DNA of 64,000 nt. Source: Pseudomonadota bacterium. GTDB lineage: Bacteria; Pseudomonadota; Gammaproteobacteria; Burkholderiales; Rhodocyclaceae. The notes under the pieces are model-generated. The model saw nothing but the letters and a program-made list of their open reading frames with translations. It made no database searches and was not told where the DNA came from. Shown here one piece after another: positions 1-11,852 of the stretch. Numbering within the stretch: the stretch's first letter is position 1; each line of letters opens with the position of its first letter. Location of the stretch: assembly GCA_008501585.1 (NCBI GenBank), contig QQUN01000012.1, positions 1 to 64,000 of the forward strand. Reading direction: 5' to 3'. The position numbers and the translations under genes were made by a program.

Positions 1-76
1 GATGGATCGAATGGGGGATGGGGAGGGCAGGAGGGGAGGGCATGAGCGGCCTGACCGCGGCCGCTGGCGGCGGGCC

Positions 77-826
77 ATGGGCGCTGGCCTGCGCGTGCTC
101 GCCATGTGCCTGGCCGCGGCGATGATGTCGCCGGCCCTTGCCGCGCCGCCGATCCGCGTGGTGACCGAGGAATATCCGCCCTACAACTACGCCAGGGACG
201 GCGATGTGCACGGCGTGAGTACCGCCGTGGTGCGGGCGGTGCTGGCCGAGGCCGGCATCGAGGCGCCGATCCAGTTGATGCCCTGGGCGCGCGCCTACGA
301 CCTGGCGCTGCACACCGAAAACGTGCTGATCTACTCCATTACCCGCACCCCGGCGCGCGAGGATCTGTTCAAGTGGGTCGGCCAGGTGGCGCCGTCGGAA
401 TGGTTTCTCTACGCCCTGCGCGGGCACGAGATCCCGCTGAAGACGCTGGAGGACGCCAAGGCCTACCGCATCGCCACGGTGTATCAGGACGTGGGTGAGC
501 AGTTCCTGCTCGAACGCGGCTTCGATCCCCGGCTCAACCTGCAGTCGAGCAACCGCTACGCGCACAACTACGAGAAGCTCAAGCTCGGCCGTGTCGACCT
601 GTGGATCGCCAACGGCGTGGTCGCCGCCTATCTGGTGCGCGAGGCGGGCGACGATCCGGCGCAGCAGCTCAAGGCGGAATTGACGCTGCACGAGCTGGGC
701 GGCGACGGCTTGTACATGGCTTTCAGCCACAACACGCCGGATGCCCTGGTCGAGCGTGTCCGCCGCGCCTTCGAGGCGCTGCGGCGTGATGGACGCCTGG
801 CCCGCTTGGGCGCGGGCGGATCGTGA
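77..826 (+). CDS. Periplasmic solute-binding family 3-like protein
   Basis: A 249-residue protein with an N-terminal signal peptide (MGAGLRVLAMCLAAAMM...ALA), followed by a bacterial extracellular solute-binding family 3 fold. The EYPPYNY motif near the mature N-terminus and PWARAYDLAL about 60 residues later are typical of orphan amino-acid-binding-like proteins. The frame stays open upstream to base 2, but the start at 77 is preferred because it places the signal peptide at the N-terminus. The stop codon overlaps the GTG start of the diguanylate cyclase (GTGA), so the two are probably translationally coupled. No ABC permease or ATPase is nearby, so a sensory role feeding the membrane cyclase is more likely than transport. 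That role is an inference; the ligand is unknown. Confidence 0.8.
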   Translation: MGAGLRVLAMCLAAAMMSPALAAPPIRVVTEEYPPYNYARDGDVHGVSTAVVRAVLAEAGIEAPIQLMPWARAYDLALHTENVLIYSITRTPAREDLFKWVGQVAPSEWFLYALRGHEIPLKTLEDAKAYRIATVYQDVGEQFLLERGFDPRLNLQSSNRYAHNYEKLKLGRVDLWIANGVVAAYLVREAGDDPAQQLKAELTLHELGGDGLYMAFSHNTPDALVERVRRAFEALRRDGRLARLGAGGS

Positions 827-2199
827 GCACCGGCGCCGTACCGGCCGCGGCCCGCCCGGCCACGCAGCGCAGCCGCATCGTCGTGCGCCTGCTGCTGGTG
901 ACGATCGCCGCCGGCCTGGTGTTCTCCGTGCTGAGCACGCTGGTGCGTGGCGGCTTTGCCTATGTCGAGGAACGCGACGCGATCCAGGCCGAGCTCGCCC
1001 AGTTGCGCGACATCGTGCAGCCGGCGCTGACCAAGGCCATCTGGGAGATGGACCGTACCAGCGTCGCGGTCCATCTCGACAGCGCCGCACGGCTGCCGGC
1101 GCTGGGGCGCATCGCCGTTACCCTGCGCATGGCCGACACCGCCCCCGAGGTCCACGTCCGCGACCGCACGGGCTGGACTCAGGACCCGACGTTGCCGGTG
1201 CTGCGCCGGGCGCTGACCTACTCGCCTTATGCCGGCGCCTCCGAGATCGTCGGCGAGCTGGAGATCTTTGCCGACGCCCGCGAACTGCAGGCGCGCCTGC
1301 GCCGCGAGATCGTCATCATCTTCGTCACCCAGCTGATCCAGTCGCTGCTGCTGGCGGGCTTCGTGATGTGGATGTTCAACCGCACCGTGACACGGCATGT
1401 GCGCGATGTCGCGGCGCATCTCGACGCGCTGTCGGCCAAGACGCTGTCGCGCAAGCTCGTGTTGCGTGACAAGCTGTGGCACAACGACGAGCTCGACCAA
1501 CTGGCCGGCGGCGTCAACGAGCTGCAGGACCGCCTGGCGGCGCACCTGGACCAGCAGGCCCAGTACGAGGGCGAGCTTTCCCGCCACCGCGACCATCTGG
1601 CCGAGCTGGTGGGCGAGCGGACGCGGGAGCTGGAAGCGGTCAACCGCAAGCTCGACGCGCTGTCGCGTCGCGACGCGCTGACCGGCCTGCCCAACCGGCG
1701 CCATTTCGATGAATGCAAGGCGGTCGCGTTCCGCCACGCCTGGCGCACCGGGCAGCCGCTGTCGCTGCTGCTGTGTGACATCGACCACTTCAAGCGTTTC
1801 AACGATACCTATGGCCATGCCGCCGGCGACGACTGCCTGCGCCGGGTCGGCGAGGCCATCGCCGCCAGCTTCAAGCGCGCCGGCGACGTGGCCGCGCGTG
1901 TCGGCGGCGAGGAGTTCGCCGTGCTGCTGCCCGGGCTCGACGCCGCCGAGGCCTGCGTGCACGCCGAGCGTCTGAAGGCCGCCGTGCTGGCGCTGGCGAT
2001 CCCGCACAAGGCCTCGGACGCGGCGGCCTGCGTGACGGTCAGCATTGGCGTTGCGGCGCTGGCGCCGGCGCGCATGGCTGATTTCGATGCGCTCTATCAC
2101 TGTGCGGACGTGGCGCTGTATGAGGCCAAGCACGCCGGGCGCAACCGGGTAGAGCGCTGGATGGGAGAGGAACGATGCGACGCTGGCTTGCCGTCCTGA
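823..2199 (+). CDS. Membrane diguanylate cyclase (GGDEF)
   Basis: A 458-residue protein that should make cyclic-di-GMP from two GTP. It has a membrane segment at about residues 24-44, a periplasmic sensor-like region of roughly 125 residues, a second membrane segment near residues 160-185, a HAMP-like linker with coiled coil, and a C-terminal GGDEF domain. The active-site motif is GGEEF at 361-365. An RxxD inhibitory-site motif (RAGD) lies five residues before it, so product inhibition is expected. No EAL domain is present. The GTG start overlaps the stop of the preceding solute-binding gene, and the 3' end overlaps the next solute-binding gene by 25 bp, so all three look like one transcription unit. 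Confidence 0.88.
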   Translation: MSTGAVPAAARPATQRSRIVVRLLLVTIAAGLVFSVLSTLVRGGFAYVEERDAIQAELAQLRDIVQPALTKAIWEMDRTSVAVHLDSAARLPALGRIAVTLRMADTAPEVHVRDRTGWTQDPTLPVLRRALTYSPYAGASEIVGELEIFADARELQARLRREIVIIFVTQLIQSLLLAGFVMWMFNRTVTRHVRDVAAHLDALSAKTLSRKLVLRDKLWHNDELDQLAGGVNELQDRLAAHLDQQAQYEGELSRHRDHLAELVGERTRELEAVNRKLDALSRRDALTGLPNRRHFDECKAVAFRHAWRTGQPLSLLLCDIDHFKRFNDTYGHAAGDDCLRRVGEAIAASFKRAGDVAARVGGEEFAVLLPGLDAAEACVHAERLKAAVLALAIPHKASDAAACVTVSIGVAALAPARMADFDALYHCADVALYEAKHAGRNRVERWMGEERCDAGLPS

Positions 2200-2885
2200 T
2201 ACTGCTCGCCGCGCCGGCGGTCCATGCCCAGACGGTGCAGGCGGTCACCGAGGACTCCGCCTATTCCTACCTTGAGCAGGGCCGGGTGGCGGGGCCGGCC
2301 ACCGAGGTCGTGCGCGCCGCACTGACCCGGGCCGGCTTCGACACCGTGCGCTTCGACCTCTACCCCTGGGCGCGCGCCTACGAAATGGCCTTGAGCCAGC
2401 CGAACGTGCTGATTTTCCTGATCGCCCGCACCCCCGAGCGCGAACACCGCTTCAAGTGGGTCGCCGAACTGATGAAGATGGAGTACCACCTGTACAAGCT
2501 GGCCGCGCGCAGCGACATCCAGGTGAGCAGCCTCGAGGCGGCGCGCCGCCACAGCATCGGTGTCATCCGCGACGATGTCCGCCAGCAGTACCTCAAGCGC
2601 AAGGGCTTCGAGCATCTGGTGGTGTCGCCGGGCAACGACGAGAACTTCCGTCAACTGCTGGCCGGGCGTGTCGATCTGGTGGCGCTGGCGCATTCGGACG
2701 CGATGCTGCTGTGTGCCAAATACCATGTTGATTGCAGCACCGTGGCGCGCGTGCTGACCCTCGATGAATTGACCGTCGGCCTGTACATGGCCTTCAGCCA
2801 GATGACCGACGATCCGGTGGCCGAGCGGCTCGGGCGCGCCTACCGGGCGCTCAAGGCCGAAGGCGCGCTGGCGCCGCTCGAATAG
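2175..2885 (+). CDS. Second periplasmic solute-binding family 3-like protein
   Basis: A 236-residue protein with a short signal peptide (MRRWLAVLILLAAPAVHA) and a solute-binding family 3 fold. It is clearly related to the protein at 77-826: both carry PWARAY(D/E)(L/M)AL, a following NVLI(Y/F)..(T/A)RTP(A/E)RE segment with FKWV, and a C-terminal GLYMAFS motif. It probably arose by duplication and then diverged. The start lies 25 bp inside the cyclase gene. A second binding protein beside the same cyclase suggests two input ligands or a heteromeric sensor, which is an inference. It lacks the EYPPYNY motif seen in its paralogue, having EDSAYSY there instead. Confidence 0.8.
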   Translation: MRRWLAVLILLAAPAVHAQTVQAVTEDSAYSYLEQGRVAGPATEVVRAALTRAGFDTVRFDLYPWARAYEMALSQPNVLIFLIARTPEREHRFKWVAELMKMEYHLYKLAARSDIQVSSLEAARRHSIGVIRDDVRQQYLKRKGFEHLVVSPGNDENFRQLLAGRVDLVALAHSDAMLLCAKYHVDCSTVARVLTLDELTVGLYMAFSQMTDDPVAERLGRAYRALKAEGALAPLE

Positions 2886-2958
2886 CCGGTCCGCCGTGAC
2901 GGCAGGCGGCGGCGTCGGCTATGGTGGAGGTATCGGCAACCGGCATGCGGGAGGCAGC

Positions 2959-3312
2959 ATGTTCGTGGTGGTCTACTGGTGGCGGGTCAAACCCGGCAAG
3001 GAAATGCAGTTCCGCGAGGCCTGGCGGCGGGGCACGCGGCAGATCGTCGACATCTACGGCGGGCTCGGCTCGCGGCTGCACCAGGAGCGCGACGGGCGCT
3101 TCGTGGCCATCGCCGAGTGGCCCGACGAAGCCACCTGGCAGCGGGCCTTCGATGCGCGCATGGTCTACCCCGACAAGGCCGCGCGGGCGGCGTTTGTCGA
3201 CGCCATTGCCGAGGTGCCGCCGGACAACGCGCCCGCCTTCACCATGACCGTGACCGACGACCTGCTGGTGCGCAACGGTGCGCTGGCCGGGCGGGGCGAC
3301 GAGAAAGCGTAA
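2959..3312 (+). CDS. Antibiotic biosynthesis monooxygenase (ABM)-like protein
   Basis: A 117-residue protein with the small ferredoxin-like dimeric alpha+beta fold of the ABM family. It begins with a strand typical of the family (MFVVVYWWRVKPGKE), then a helix with EAWRRGTR, a second strand (GSRLHQERDGRFVAIAEW) and a W..AF helix. The start at 2959 is chosen because GGGAGG precedes it; the upstream extension to 2896 has no comparable site. ABM proteins include heme-degrading enzymes and quinone monooxygenases, but no substrate can be assigned here. It sits alone, 73 bp after the cyclase cluster. Confidence 0.6.
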   Translation: MFVVVYWWRVKPGKEMQFREAWRRGTRQIVDIYGGLGSRLHQERDGRFVAIAEWPDEATWQRAFDARMVYPDKAARAAFVDAIAEVPPDNAPAFTMTVTDDLLVRNGALAGRGDEKA

Positions 3313-3363
3313 GATGCGCTGTCTGCGGCTAAAGCTTTGCCGCGCCGTGCCGTAGTCCGCTCC

Positions 3364-3741
3364 ATGAAAAAGAAGCAGAAGCGACGCAAACTCCTGCCGC
3401 TGGGCATCAAGAAGCGGACGACGACCGAACTGCCGGCGCTGATCGCGCTCGAGGCCATCGGTCAGCCCTGGTTTTGCGAGGCCCACCTGACCGACCTGAT
3501 GGCCTTGTCGATGGTCTGCCAGGTGGCGGCCGAGCCGGACAGCGAGGTGCATGGGGCGGCGCTTGAACTCTTCGACCTGCTCGGCAAGGACCCGCTCGAC
3601 GCCCCGGCCATCAAGCCGCTGGTGGTGTTCACCAACGACTGGATGCAGCGCCAGCCCAACGGGCGTATCCAGGACGCCATCGACCGCCTGCTGATCGTCA
3701 GCAAGGCGCCGGAACCCGCGCCGGCGGCCGACGCCCCCTAA
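3364..3741 (+). CDS. Conserved hypothetical protein
   Basis: A 125-residue soluble protein that I do not recognise. The N-terminus is very basic (MKKKQKRRKLLPLGIKKR), and the rest is mostly helical, with LPALIALEAIGQPWF and HLTDLMALSMVCQVAAE segments. The start at 3364 begins with this lysine-rich stretch; the alternative at 3337 adds only nine residues. The last 4 bp overlap the end of the convergent beta-CASP hydrolase gene. There is no signal peptide or membrane segment. The helical body with paired Glu/Asp residues could be a protein-interaction module, but no function is claimed. Confidence 0.55.
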   Translation: MKKKQKRRKLLPLGIKKRTTTELPALIALEAIGQPWFCEAHLTDLMALSMVCQVAAEPDSEVHGAALELFDLLGKDPLDAPAIKPLVVFTNDWMQRQPNGRIQDAIDRLLIVSKAPEPAPAADAP

Positions 3742-5141
3742 AAGACGAGGCTCTGGCCGAGGGCCGGAATCTCGCAGGCGATCTGTTTTTCCTTCCACAG
3801 CTTGTGCGACAGGGCGTCCAGCGCCCGCGGCTCGCCGTGCACCAGCGCCACCCGCGGCGTGCCCTCGAAGTGCCCCAGCCAGTCGACCAGCTGCGCCTGG
3901 TCGGCATGTGCCGAGAAGCCGCCGAGGGTCTCGATGCGCGCCTTGACCACGTAGTCCTCGCCGAACATCGAGATGTGCCTGGCGCCATCGACCAGGACCC
4001 GACCGAGTGTGTTGCGGGCCTGGAAGCCGATGAACACCAGCGTGTTGCGGGCGTTCCAGATGCGGTGCTTGAAGTGGTGGCGGATCCGCCCGCCGGTGCA
4101 CATGCCGCTGCCGGCGATGATGATGGCGCCGGCCTTGATGCGGTTGATGGCCATCGACTCGTCGGTGCTCACCGCGCAGGTGAGCTTGGGCAGATAGTCT
4201 TCGATCGCGTTGTGATGGCTGCGGCGGATGTGCTTGACGTCGTCACGGTCGAGCAGGTGGAACCAGCGGTCGTACAGGCGGGTGGCCTTGATCGCCATCG
4301 GGCTGTCGAGAAAGACCTGCCAGGGCGCCAGCTCGCCGCGCTGGTGCAGCCGCCCCAGGTGGAAGAGGATTTCCTGCGTGCGGCCGACGGCGAAGGAGGG
4401 GATCATCACGTTGCCGCCACGGTCCCAGGTGTCGGCCAGGATGTCGCGCAATTCGGCCAGGGTGTTGTCCATCGAGCGGTGGTTGCGGTCGCCGTAGGTG
4501 CCTTCCATCATCACCAGGTCGGCGTGCGTGAGCGTGGCCGGGTCGTTCATCAACACGGCATCGCTCTTGCCCAGGTCGCCCGAGAACACCAGCGTCTTGC
4601 GATGTTTTTTCTCGCTCAGCGTCAGCTCGACGATGGCCGAGCCGAGGATGTGGCCGGCGTCATGGAAGCACACGGTGGCCTCGGGGCCGAGGGGCCAGGT
4701 CTCGCCGTAGGCATGCGGCTGGCACAACTTGAGCGCCTTGTGCACGTCGGCGCGGCTGTAGTCGGTCTTGCGCAGCGGCTTGCCGCGGCGGCGGTTGCGC
4801 AGGTTGTCGCGCTCCAGGTCGCGCAGGTAGAGGCCGGCGGCGTCTTCGAGCATCAGTTCGAGCAGGTCGACCGTGGCCTCGGTGCAGTGGATGGGACCGT
4901 CGAAGCCGCGGTGGACCAAGAGCGGCAGGCGGCCGGAGTGGTCGAGGTGGGCGTGGGAGAGCACCACGGCGTCGACCGTTTTCGGGTCGAAGGGCAGGGT
5001 GTCTTCATGCATGCGCTCGACCGCATCGCCGCCCTGGTGCAGGCCGCAGTCGAGCAGAACCCGGCCCAGCGCCGGGGATTCGAGCAGATGGCAGGAGCCG
5101 GTGACCTCCTGTGCTGCGCCGTGGAAGGTGAGAGTGGCCAT
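3738..5141 (-). CDS. MBL-fold beta-CASP metallo-hydrolase (RNA-processing type)
   Basis: A 467-residue metallo-beta-lactamase-fold protein of the beta-CASP group (CPSF73/Ysh1-like), typically an exo- or endoribonuclease. The zinc-binding HxHxDH motif is SHAHLDHSG at about residues 62-70, preceded by a conserved LLDCG loop. Later metal ligands are visible as DAGHILGSA and FSGDLG, then EGTYGDR, and the C-terminal beta-CASP motifs include the GSGMCTGGRIRHH loop and FSAHAD. The length matches the family. The gene is transcribed divergently from the metH riboswitch leader, about 70 bp from the metH promoter, and converges on the hypothetical gene at 3364 with a 4 bp overlap. Confidence 0.85.
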   Translation of the reverse strand: MATLTFHGAAQEVTGSCHLLESPALGRVLLDCGLHQGGDAVERMHEDTLPFDPKTVDAVVLSHAHLDHSGRLPLLVHRGFDGPIHCTEATVDLLELMLEDAAGLYLRDLERDNLRNRRRGKPLRKTDYSRADVHKALKLCQPHAYGETWPLGPEATVCFHDAGHILGSAIVELTLSEKKHRKTLVFSGDLGKSDAVLMNDPATLTHADLVMMEGTYGDRNHRSMDNTLAELRDILADTWDRGGNVMIPSFAVGRTQEILFHLGRLHQRGELAPWQVFLDSPMAIKATRLYDRWFHLLDRDDVKHIRRSHHNAIEDYLPKLTCAVSTDESMAINRIKAGAIIIAGSGMCTGGRIRHHFKHRIWNARNTLVFIGFQARNTLGRVLVDGARHISMFGEDYVVKARIETLGGFSAHADQAQLVDWLGHFEGTPRVALVHGEPRALDALSHKLWKEKQIACEIPALGQSLVF

Positions 5142-5211
5142 GCTGTCCTCCAGATCGACGGGCGCCGCCTGTCGGCGTGTGCGATCAGGCTACCACGCTC
5201 GGCGGCACGCC

Positions 5212-5240
5212 TCGACACACTCGGCCAAAGGACGTAAAAT
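5212..5240 (+). promoter_or_regulatory. Predicted sigma70 promoter of metH leader
   Basis: A TCGACA -35 element (5212-5217) and a TAAAAT -10 element (5235-5240) are separated by exactly 17 bp, each with five of six consensus bases. Transcription would start near 5247, just before the first base of the SAH riboswitch P1 stem at 5248. Confidence 0.6.
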
Positions 5241-5247
5241 CCGCCCC

Positions 5248-5316
5248 TTGCTGAGGAGCGCTGCGACCCGTGGGTAGAGTTTCCGGGGCCAGGCTCAGCA
5301 ACGAATAACGGCGCTC
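5248..5316 (+). promoter_or_regulatory. SAH riboswitch (metH leader)
   Basis: The leader matches the S-adenosylhomocysteine riboswitch layout. P1 is a perfect 8 bp stem, TTGCTGAG (5248-5255) with CTCAGCAA (5294-5301). The conserved GAGGAGCGCTGCGACCC core lies on the 5' side, and CCAGGCTC closes the 3' side. The pseudoknot is GAGCGC (5256-5261) with GCGCTC (5311-5316). SAH is a product of SAM-dependent methylation, and SAH riboswitches are known to switch on methyl-cycle genes such as metH and ahcY. The cobalamin class was considered, but there is no B12-box. Confidence 0.88.
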
Positions 5317-5349
5317 GCAAACCTTCTGCCGGTTTGCCGCGCCGTTTTT
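5309..5349 (+). terminator. Riboswitch expression-platform terminator
   Basis: The stem CGGCGC..GCAAACC (5309-5314, 5317-5323) pairs with GGTTTGC..GCGCCG (5331-5337, 5339-5344), followed by five Ts (5345-5349). Bases 5311-5314 of its lower stem are the same bases used by the riboswitch pseudoknot, so ligand binding should prevent or weaken termination. This predicts an ON switch. It lies 51 bp before the metH start. Confidence 0.75.
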
Positions 5350-5399
5350 CTTTGGGTGGCCCCGGCTATGATTGAAACAGCACGCCCGAGGACCGACCC

Positions 5400-9089
<3,690 letters not shown>

Positions 9090-9103
9090 CGAGGAGAATC
9101 GCC

Positions 9104-9385
9104 ATGCACGCCCCCGACGCCCTCATCGCCCTCGGCCGCCTCGCCAGCGCGCGCTGCGACGTGACCGTGGTGAAGCGCGAACCGGGGGCTGCGCCGCTGC
9201 ACACCCACGCCGAAACCCTGCATGTGCTGGTCACCGAGGGGTGTTTGTGGCTGACCCTGGACGGGGCCGAACACCCCGTCCGCGCCGGCGAATGGTGCTG
9301 CGTGCCGGCCGGCACCGAACACACCGAGCGCTACGCCGAGCCCACCTCCGCGGTGGTGTTCTGGCTGCGCGACGGCGCCTGCTGA
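9104..9385 (+). CDS. Small cupin-domain protein
   Basis: A 93-residue single-domain cupin. The first cupin motif is visible as APLHTHAETLHVLVTEG (two His and a Glu) and the second as VRAGEWCCVPAGTEHTER, ending in a His. The start at 9104 is preceded by GAGGAG. It lies 14 bp after metH in the same direction and so may be co-transcribed under riboswitch control. Small cupins bind metals or small ligands; the role here is unknown. The acidic residue and three histidines are compatible with metal binding. Confidence 0.75.
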   Translation: MHAPDALIALGRLASARCDVTVVKREPGAAPLHTHAETLHVLVTEGCLWLTLDGAEHPVRAGEWCCVPAGTEHTERYAEPTSAVVFWLRDGAC

Positions 9386-9400
9386 CACGCCGGCGGCGGG

Positions 9401-9853
9401 CTACCGGCAGCCGGCCGGTGTGCCCGGGCGGTCGATCAAGACCACTGCCTGCGTGCCGTGGGGCACCAGGCAGCCACCATGGGCTGCCTGCCAGGCGCGG
9501 GCCTCGGCATGGCTGGCAAACCAGCGGTTGGGGTAGGGCAGGTCGGCGTCGCGCAGTTGCCAGCGCATGGCCGCCGCGGGCAGGGTGCTGCCGTGGTGGG
9601 TCAGCACCGCCGGCCAGTCGTCGAAGCCGCTTTCACGGGCCACCGCGCTCAGGCAGTGTTTGAGCTGGACCCGGTTGCGCTGTCGGTGGAGCGCGCTCAG
9701 CGGGTGCGCGTCGAACAGCCCGGCGGCGCGCAGTCGGCGCAGGGCGGGCAGGGCCTCGGTCAGCGTGTCCGAGCGGGCGGCCTTGCACAGGCGTTTCGCC
9801 TCGCGACGGGCGAGACGGGCAAAGGGGAGGTCGTTGTTGGGGGAAGCGGGCAT
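9401..9853 (-). CDS. Hypothetical protein
   Basis: A 150-residue protein that I cannot assign to a characterised family. The N-terminal half is helical and basic (ARREAKRLCKAARSD). The middle holds QLKHCLSAVARESGFDDWPA, a motif that resembles the short N-terminal helical segment found in some glyoxalase-superfamily and ankyrin-like proteins; this is a weak resemblance only. The C-terminal part has PYPNRWFASHAEARAWQ. The start at 9853 is preferred over 9970 because a GGAG sequence lies upstream at the right spacing. The gene converges on the cupin gene, 15 bp away. Confidence 0.5.
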   Translation of the reverse strand: MPASPNNDLPFARLARREAKRLCKAARSDTLTEALPALRRLRAAGLFDAHPLSALHRQRNRVQLKHCLSAVARESGFDDWPAVLTHHGSTLPAAAMRWQLRDADLPYPNRWFASHAEARAWQAAHGGCLVPHGTQAVVLIDRPGTPAGCR

Positions 9854-10006
9854 ACCGGTCTCCAGGTGCGCGGCTTCTCGCAAGGCGGGCGCGGAGGGTC
9901 GGTAAGGATGACCTGCAGTGCAACAGCGGATGCGTGAGCTTTCGCGAGACGGGGCGCTCCGCCAGCGCAACCCGGTGCGCAGCCTAGCATGATCGACGGC
10001 GCCGGC

Positions 10007-10621
10007 TCAACAGCCCAGGTAGCGCCCGCGCCGGTGATTGACGCCGATCACCATGTTCAGTGCGGCCGAGGCGAGCACCGACAAGGCGGCCGCGTGCAGG
10101 CCGATGATCAGCGCGGCGGCGCCGAGGATCACCAGGTCCATCAGCATCTGCACCGTGCCGGCGCGCCAGCCGCGCGTCTCCTGCAGATACACCGCCAGCA
10201 CGCCGAGGCCACCCAGGCTGGCGCGATGGCGGATCAGCACCAGCAAGCCGTTACCGACCAGCAGCCCGCCGACCAGAGCGGCAAAGATGCCGTTCAGGCG
10301 GTCGATGTGGATCAGCTGCGGCAGCGCTTCGCTGAGCACCGACAGGGCCGCCACCGCGGCAAAGGTCTTGACGGTGAAGGCCCGCCCCATGCCGCGCCAG
10401 GCAAGCACATAGAAGGGCAGGTTGATGACGAAGAACAGGCTGCCGAAGTTGAGCCCCGACGCGTAGTGCGCCAGGTAGGCGACGCCCACCGTGCCGCCCA
10501 TGGGCACGTCGGCCGCCCGGAAGAACAGCACGCCGACCGCCACCAGGGTGCTGCCGATGAGCACGGCGAGCACGTCTTCGTAGGGGTGGTGCGGCGCGGA
10601 CGGGGGCGTGGGTGAGGTCAT
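10007..10621 (-). CDS. YitT family membrane protein
   Basis: A 204-residue integral membrane protein with five or six hydrophobic segments. It has the YitT (DUF161) signature: an N-terminal helix with GSTLVAVGVLFFRAADVPMGG and a later NGLLVLIRHRASLGGLGVLAVYLQE segment, matching the glycine-rich GGTxG-type repeats. Only the membrane part is present; the C-terminal DUF2179 domain of longer YitT proteins is absent. The start at 10621 (MTSPTPP) is preferred over 10747. Function is not established for the family. It is divergent from the TIR gene at 10737. Confidence 0.8.
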   Translation of the reverse strand: MTSPTPPSAPHHPYEDVLAVLIGSTLVAVGVLFFRAADVPMGGTVGVAYLAHYASGLNFGSLFFVINLPFYVLAWRGMGRAFTVKTFAAVAALSVLSEALPQLIHIDRLNGIFAALVGGLLVGNGLLVLIRHRASLGGLGVLAVYLQETRGWRAGTVQMLMDLVILGAAALIIGLHAAALSVLASAALNMVIGVNHRRGRYLGC

Positions 10622-10736
10622 GGTGGGGCCGGGGTCTGTCAGGGCGCCATGATACCGGCTGCGCTCGCCTGCCCGTGGATTTCCGACTATGGTGAAAACA
10701 GCGTGGCACACCATGAATGCATAGGAGAGGTGGCGC

Positions 10737-11705
10737 ATGCAGGGCATTTTCGTCAGTTACCGGCGCCAGGACAGCCAGAGCGCAGCGGGCCGTCTGAGCG
10801 ATCATCTGCGGGACCACCTGTCGGGCGTGCCGATCTTTCGCGATGTGGAGACCATCGAGCCCGGGGTCGATTTTGTCGACGCCATCGAGCGTGCGCTGGC
10901 CAGCTGCGCGGTGCTGGTGGCGGTGGTCGGGCCGCGCTGGCTGGAGGTGACCGATGCCAGCGGCCAGCGCCGGCTGGATGATCCGGACGACTACACGCGC
11001 ATCGAGATCGCCACCGCGCTCAAGCGCGACGGTGTGCGGGTCATCCCGCTGCTGGTCGAAGGCGCGGTGATGCCGTCCTCGAGCGAGTTGCCGGCCGACC
11101 TGGCCGCGCTGGCCCGGCGCAATGCCATGGAGCTGACCGACAAGCGCTGGGACTACGATGTCTCGCAACTGGTCGACACCCTGCGCAAGGTGCTGGACCT
11201 CGCGCCCGATCCCGCGCCGGACCCCGTTCCGCCCCCGCCCCCGCCGGCAGCGGCGCGTGGCGGCTGGGTCAAGTGGGTGGTGATCGGGGTGCTGGGGCTG
11301 GGGGTGATCGGCCTGTTTGTCGAAGAGCAGGGCGGCGGGAGCCCGCCCGACCTGACTTACTCCGTGCCCGCCGAGTCCCTGCCGCCGGCCGAGCCGGCCG
11401 TGGCGCAGGTGCAGCAGCGCAGCGTGTCGCTGAGCCTGTCGGGCTACTGGCGCGACGAGGATGGCGGCGAGTATCAGGTGGTGCAGCAGGGCGACCGCTT
11501 TCAGCTGCGCGGCGCCACGCCGGACGGCATGGTCGAGGGCCACGGCAGCGTCAGCGGCCAGCGCGGGCAGACGGTCTATTGGCTCAATGGCATCGAGCTT
11601 CACGCCAGCTTTGCCGTGACGGCCGACGGCAACCGGATCGATGCGTCGGTGGTCGATCCGCGCAGTGGCGCCCGCGAGGCGTCGGTGCTCTACCGCGTGC
11701 GTTGA
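10737..11705 (+). CDS. TIR-domain transmembrane protein with periplasmic beta domain
   Basis: A 322-residue protein with a TIR domain at about residues 1-150 (IFVSYRRQDS start, PIFRDVETIEPG box 2, VLVAVVGPRWL, and YTRIEI with Glu90 in the position of the catalytic glutamate of NAD-cleaving TIRs). A proline-rich linker (158-172) follows, then one membrane helix (177-195, preceded by basic residues). The C-terminal region of about 120 residues is beta-rich and lipocalin-like, with SGYWRDEDGGEYQVV. The TIR end should be cytoplasmic and the C-terminal domain periplasmic. AGGAGAGG precedes the ATG. Bacterial TIR domains are often effector NADases in defence or cell-death systems; a sensor-effector role here is inferred. 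Confidence 0.82.
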   Translation: MQGIFVSYRRQDSQSAAGRLSDHLRDHLSGVPIFRDVETIEPGVDFVDAIERALASCAVLVAVVGPRWLEVTDASGQRRLDDPDDYTRIEIATALKRDGVRVIPLLVEGAVMPSSSELPADLAALARRNAMELTDKRWDYDVSQLVDTLRKVLDLAPDPAPDPVPPPPPPAAARGGWVKWVVIGVLGLGVIGLFVEEQGGGSPPDLTYSVPAESLPPAEPAVAQVQQRSVSLSLSGYWRDEDGGEYQVVQQGDRFQLRGATPDGMVEGHGSVSGQRGQTVYWLNGIELHASFAVTADGNRIDASVVDPRSGAREASVLYRVR

Positions 11706-11852
11706 GCCGGCGGGCCGGGCGCGCCGGCAGCGGCGACACGCCTGTCGTTCATCCGACCCGCAAGATTCCCGAGACTATGCCGTTAGTTGTACCCGTAGGC
11801 GTTTTCTGTCCCGCCGCTGGCGGTGGCGGCGTGGTGTGTCGTGGAGGTTGTC

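Noticed and set aside
5248-5349. Cobalamin riboswitch before metH
   Set aside because: There is no B12-box or long cobalamin aptamer; the short leader fits the SAH class.
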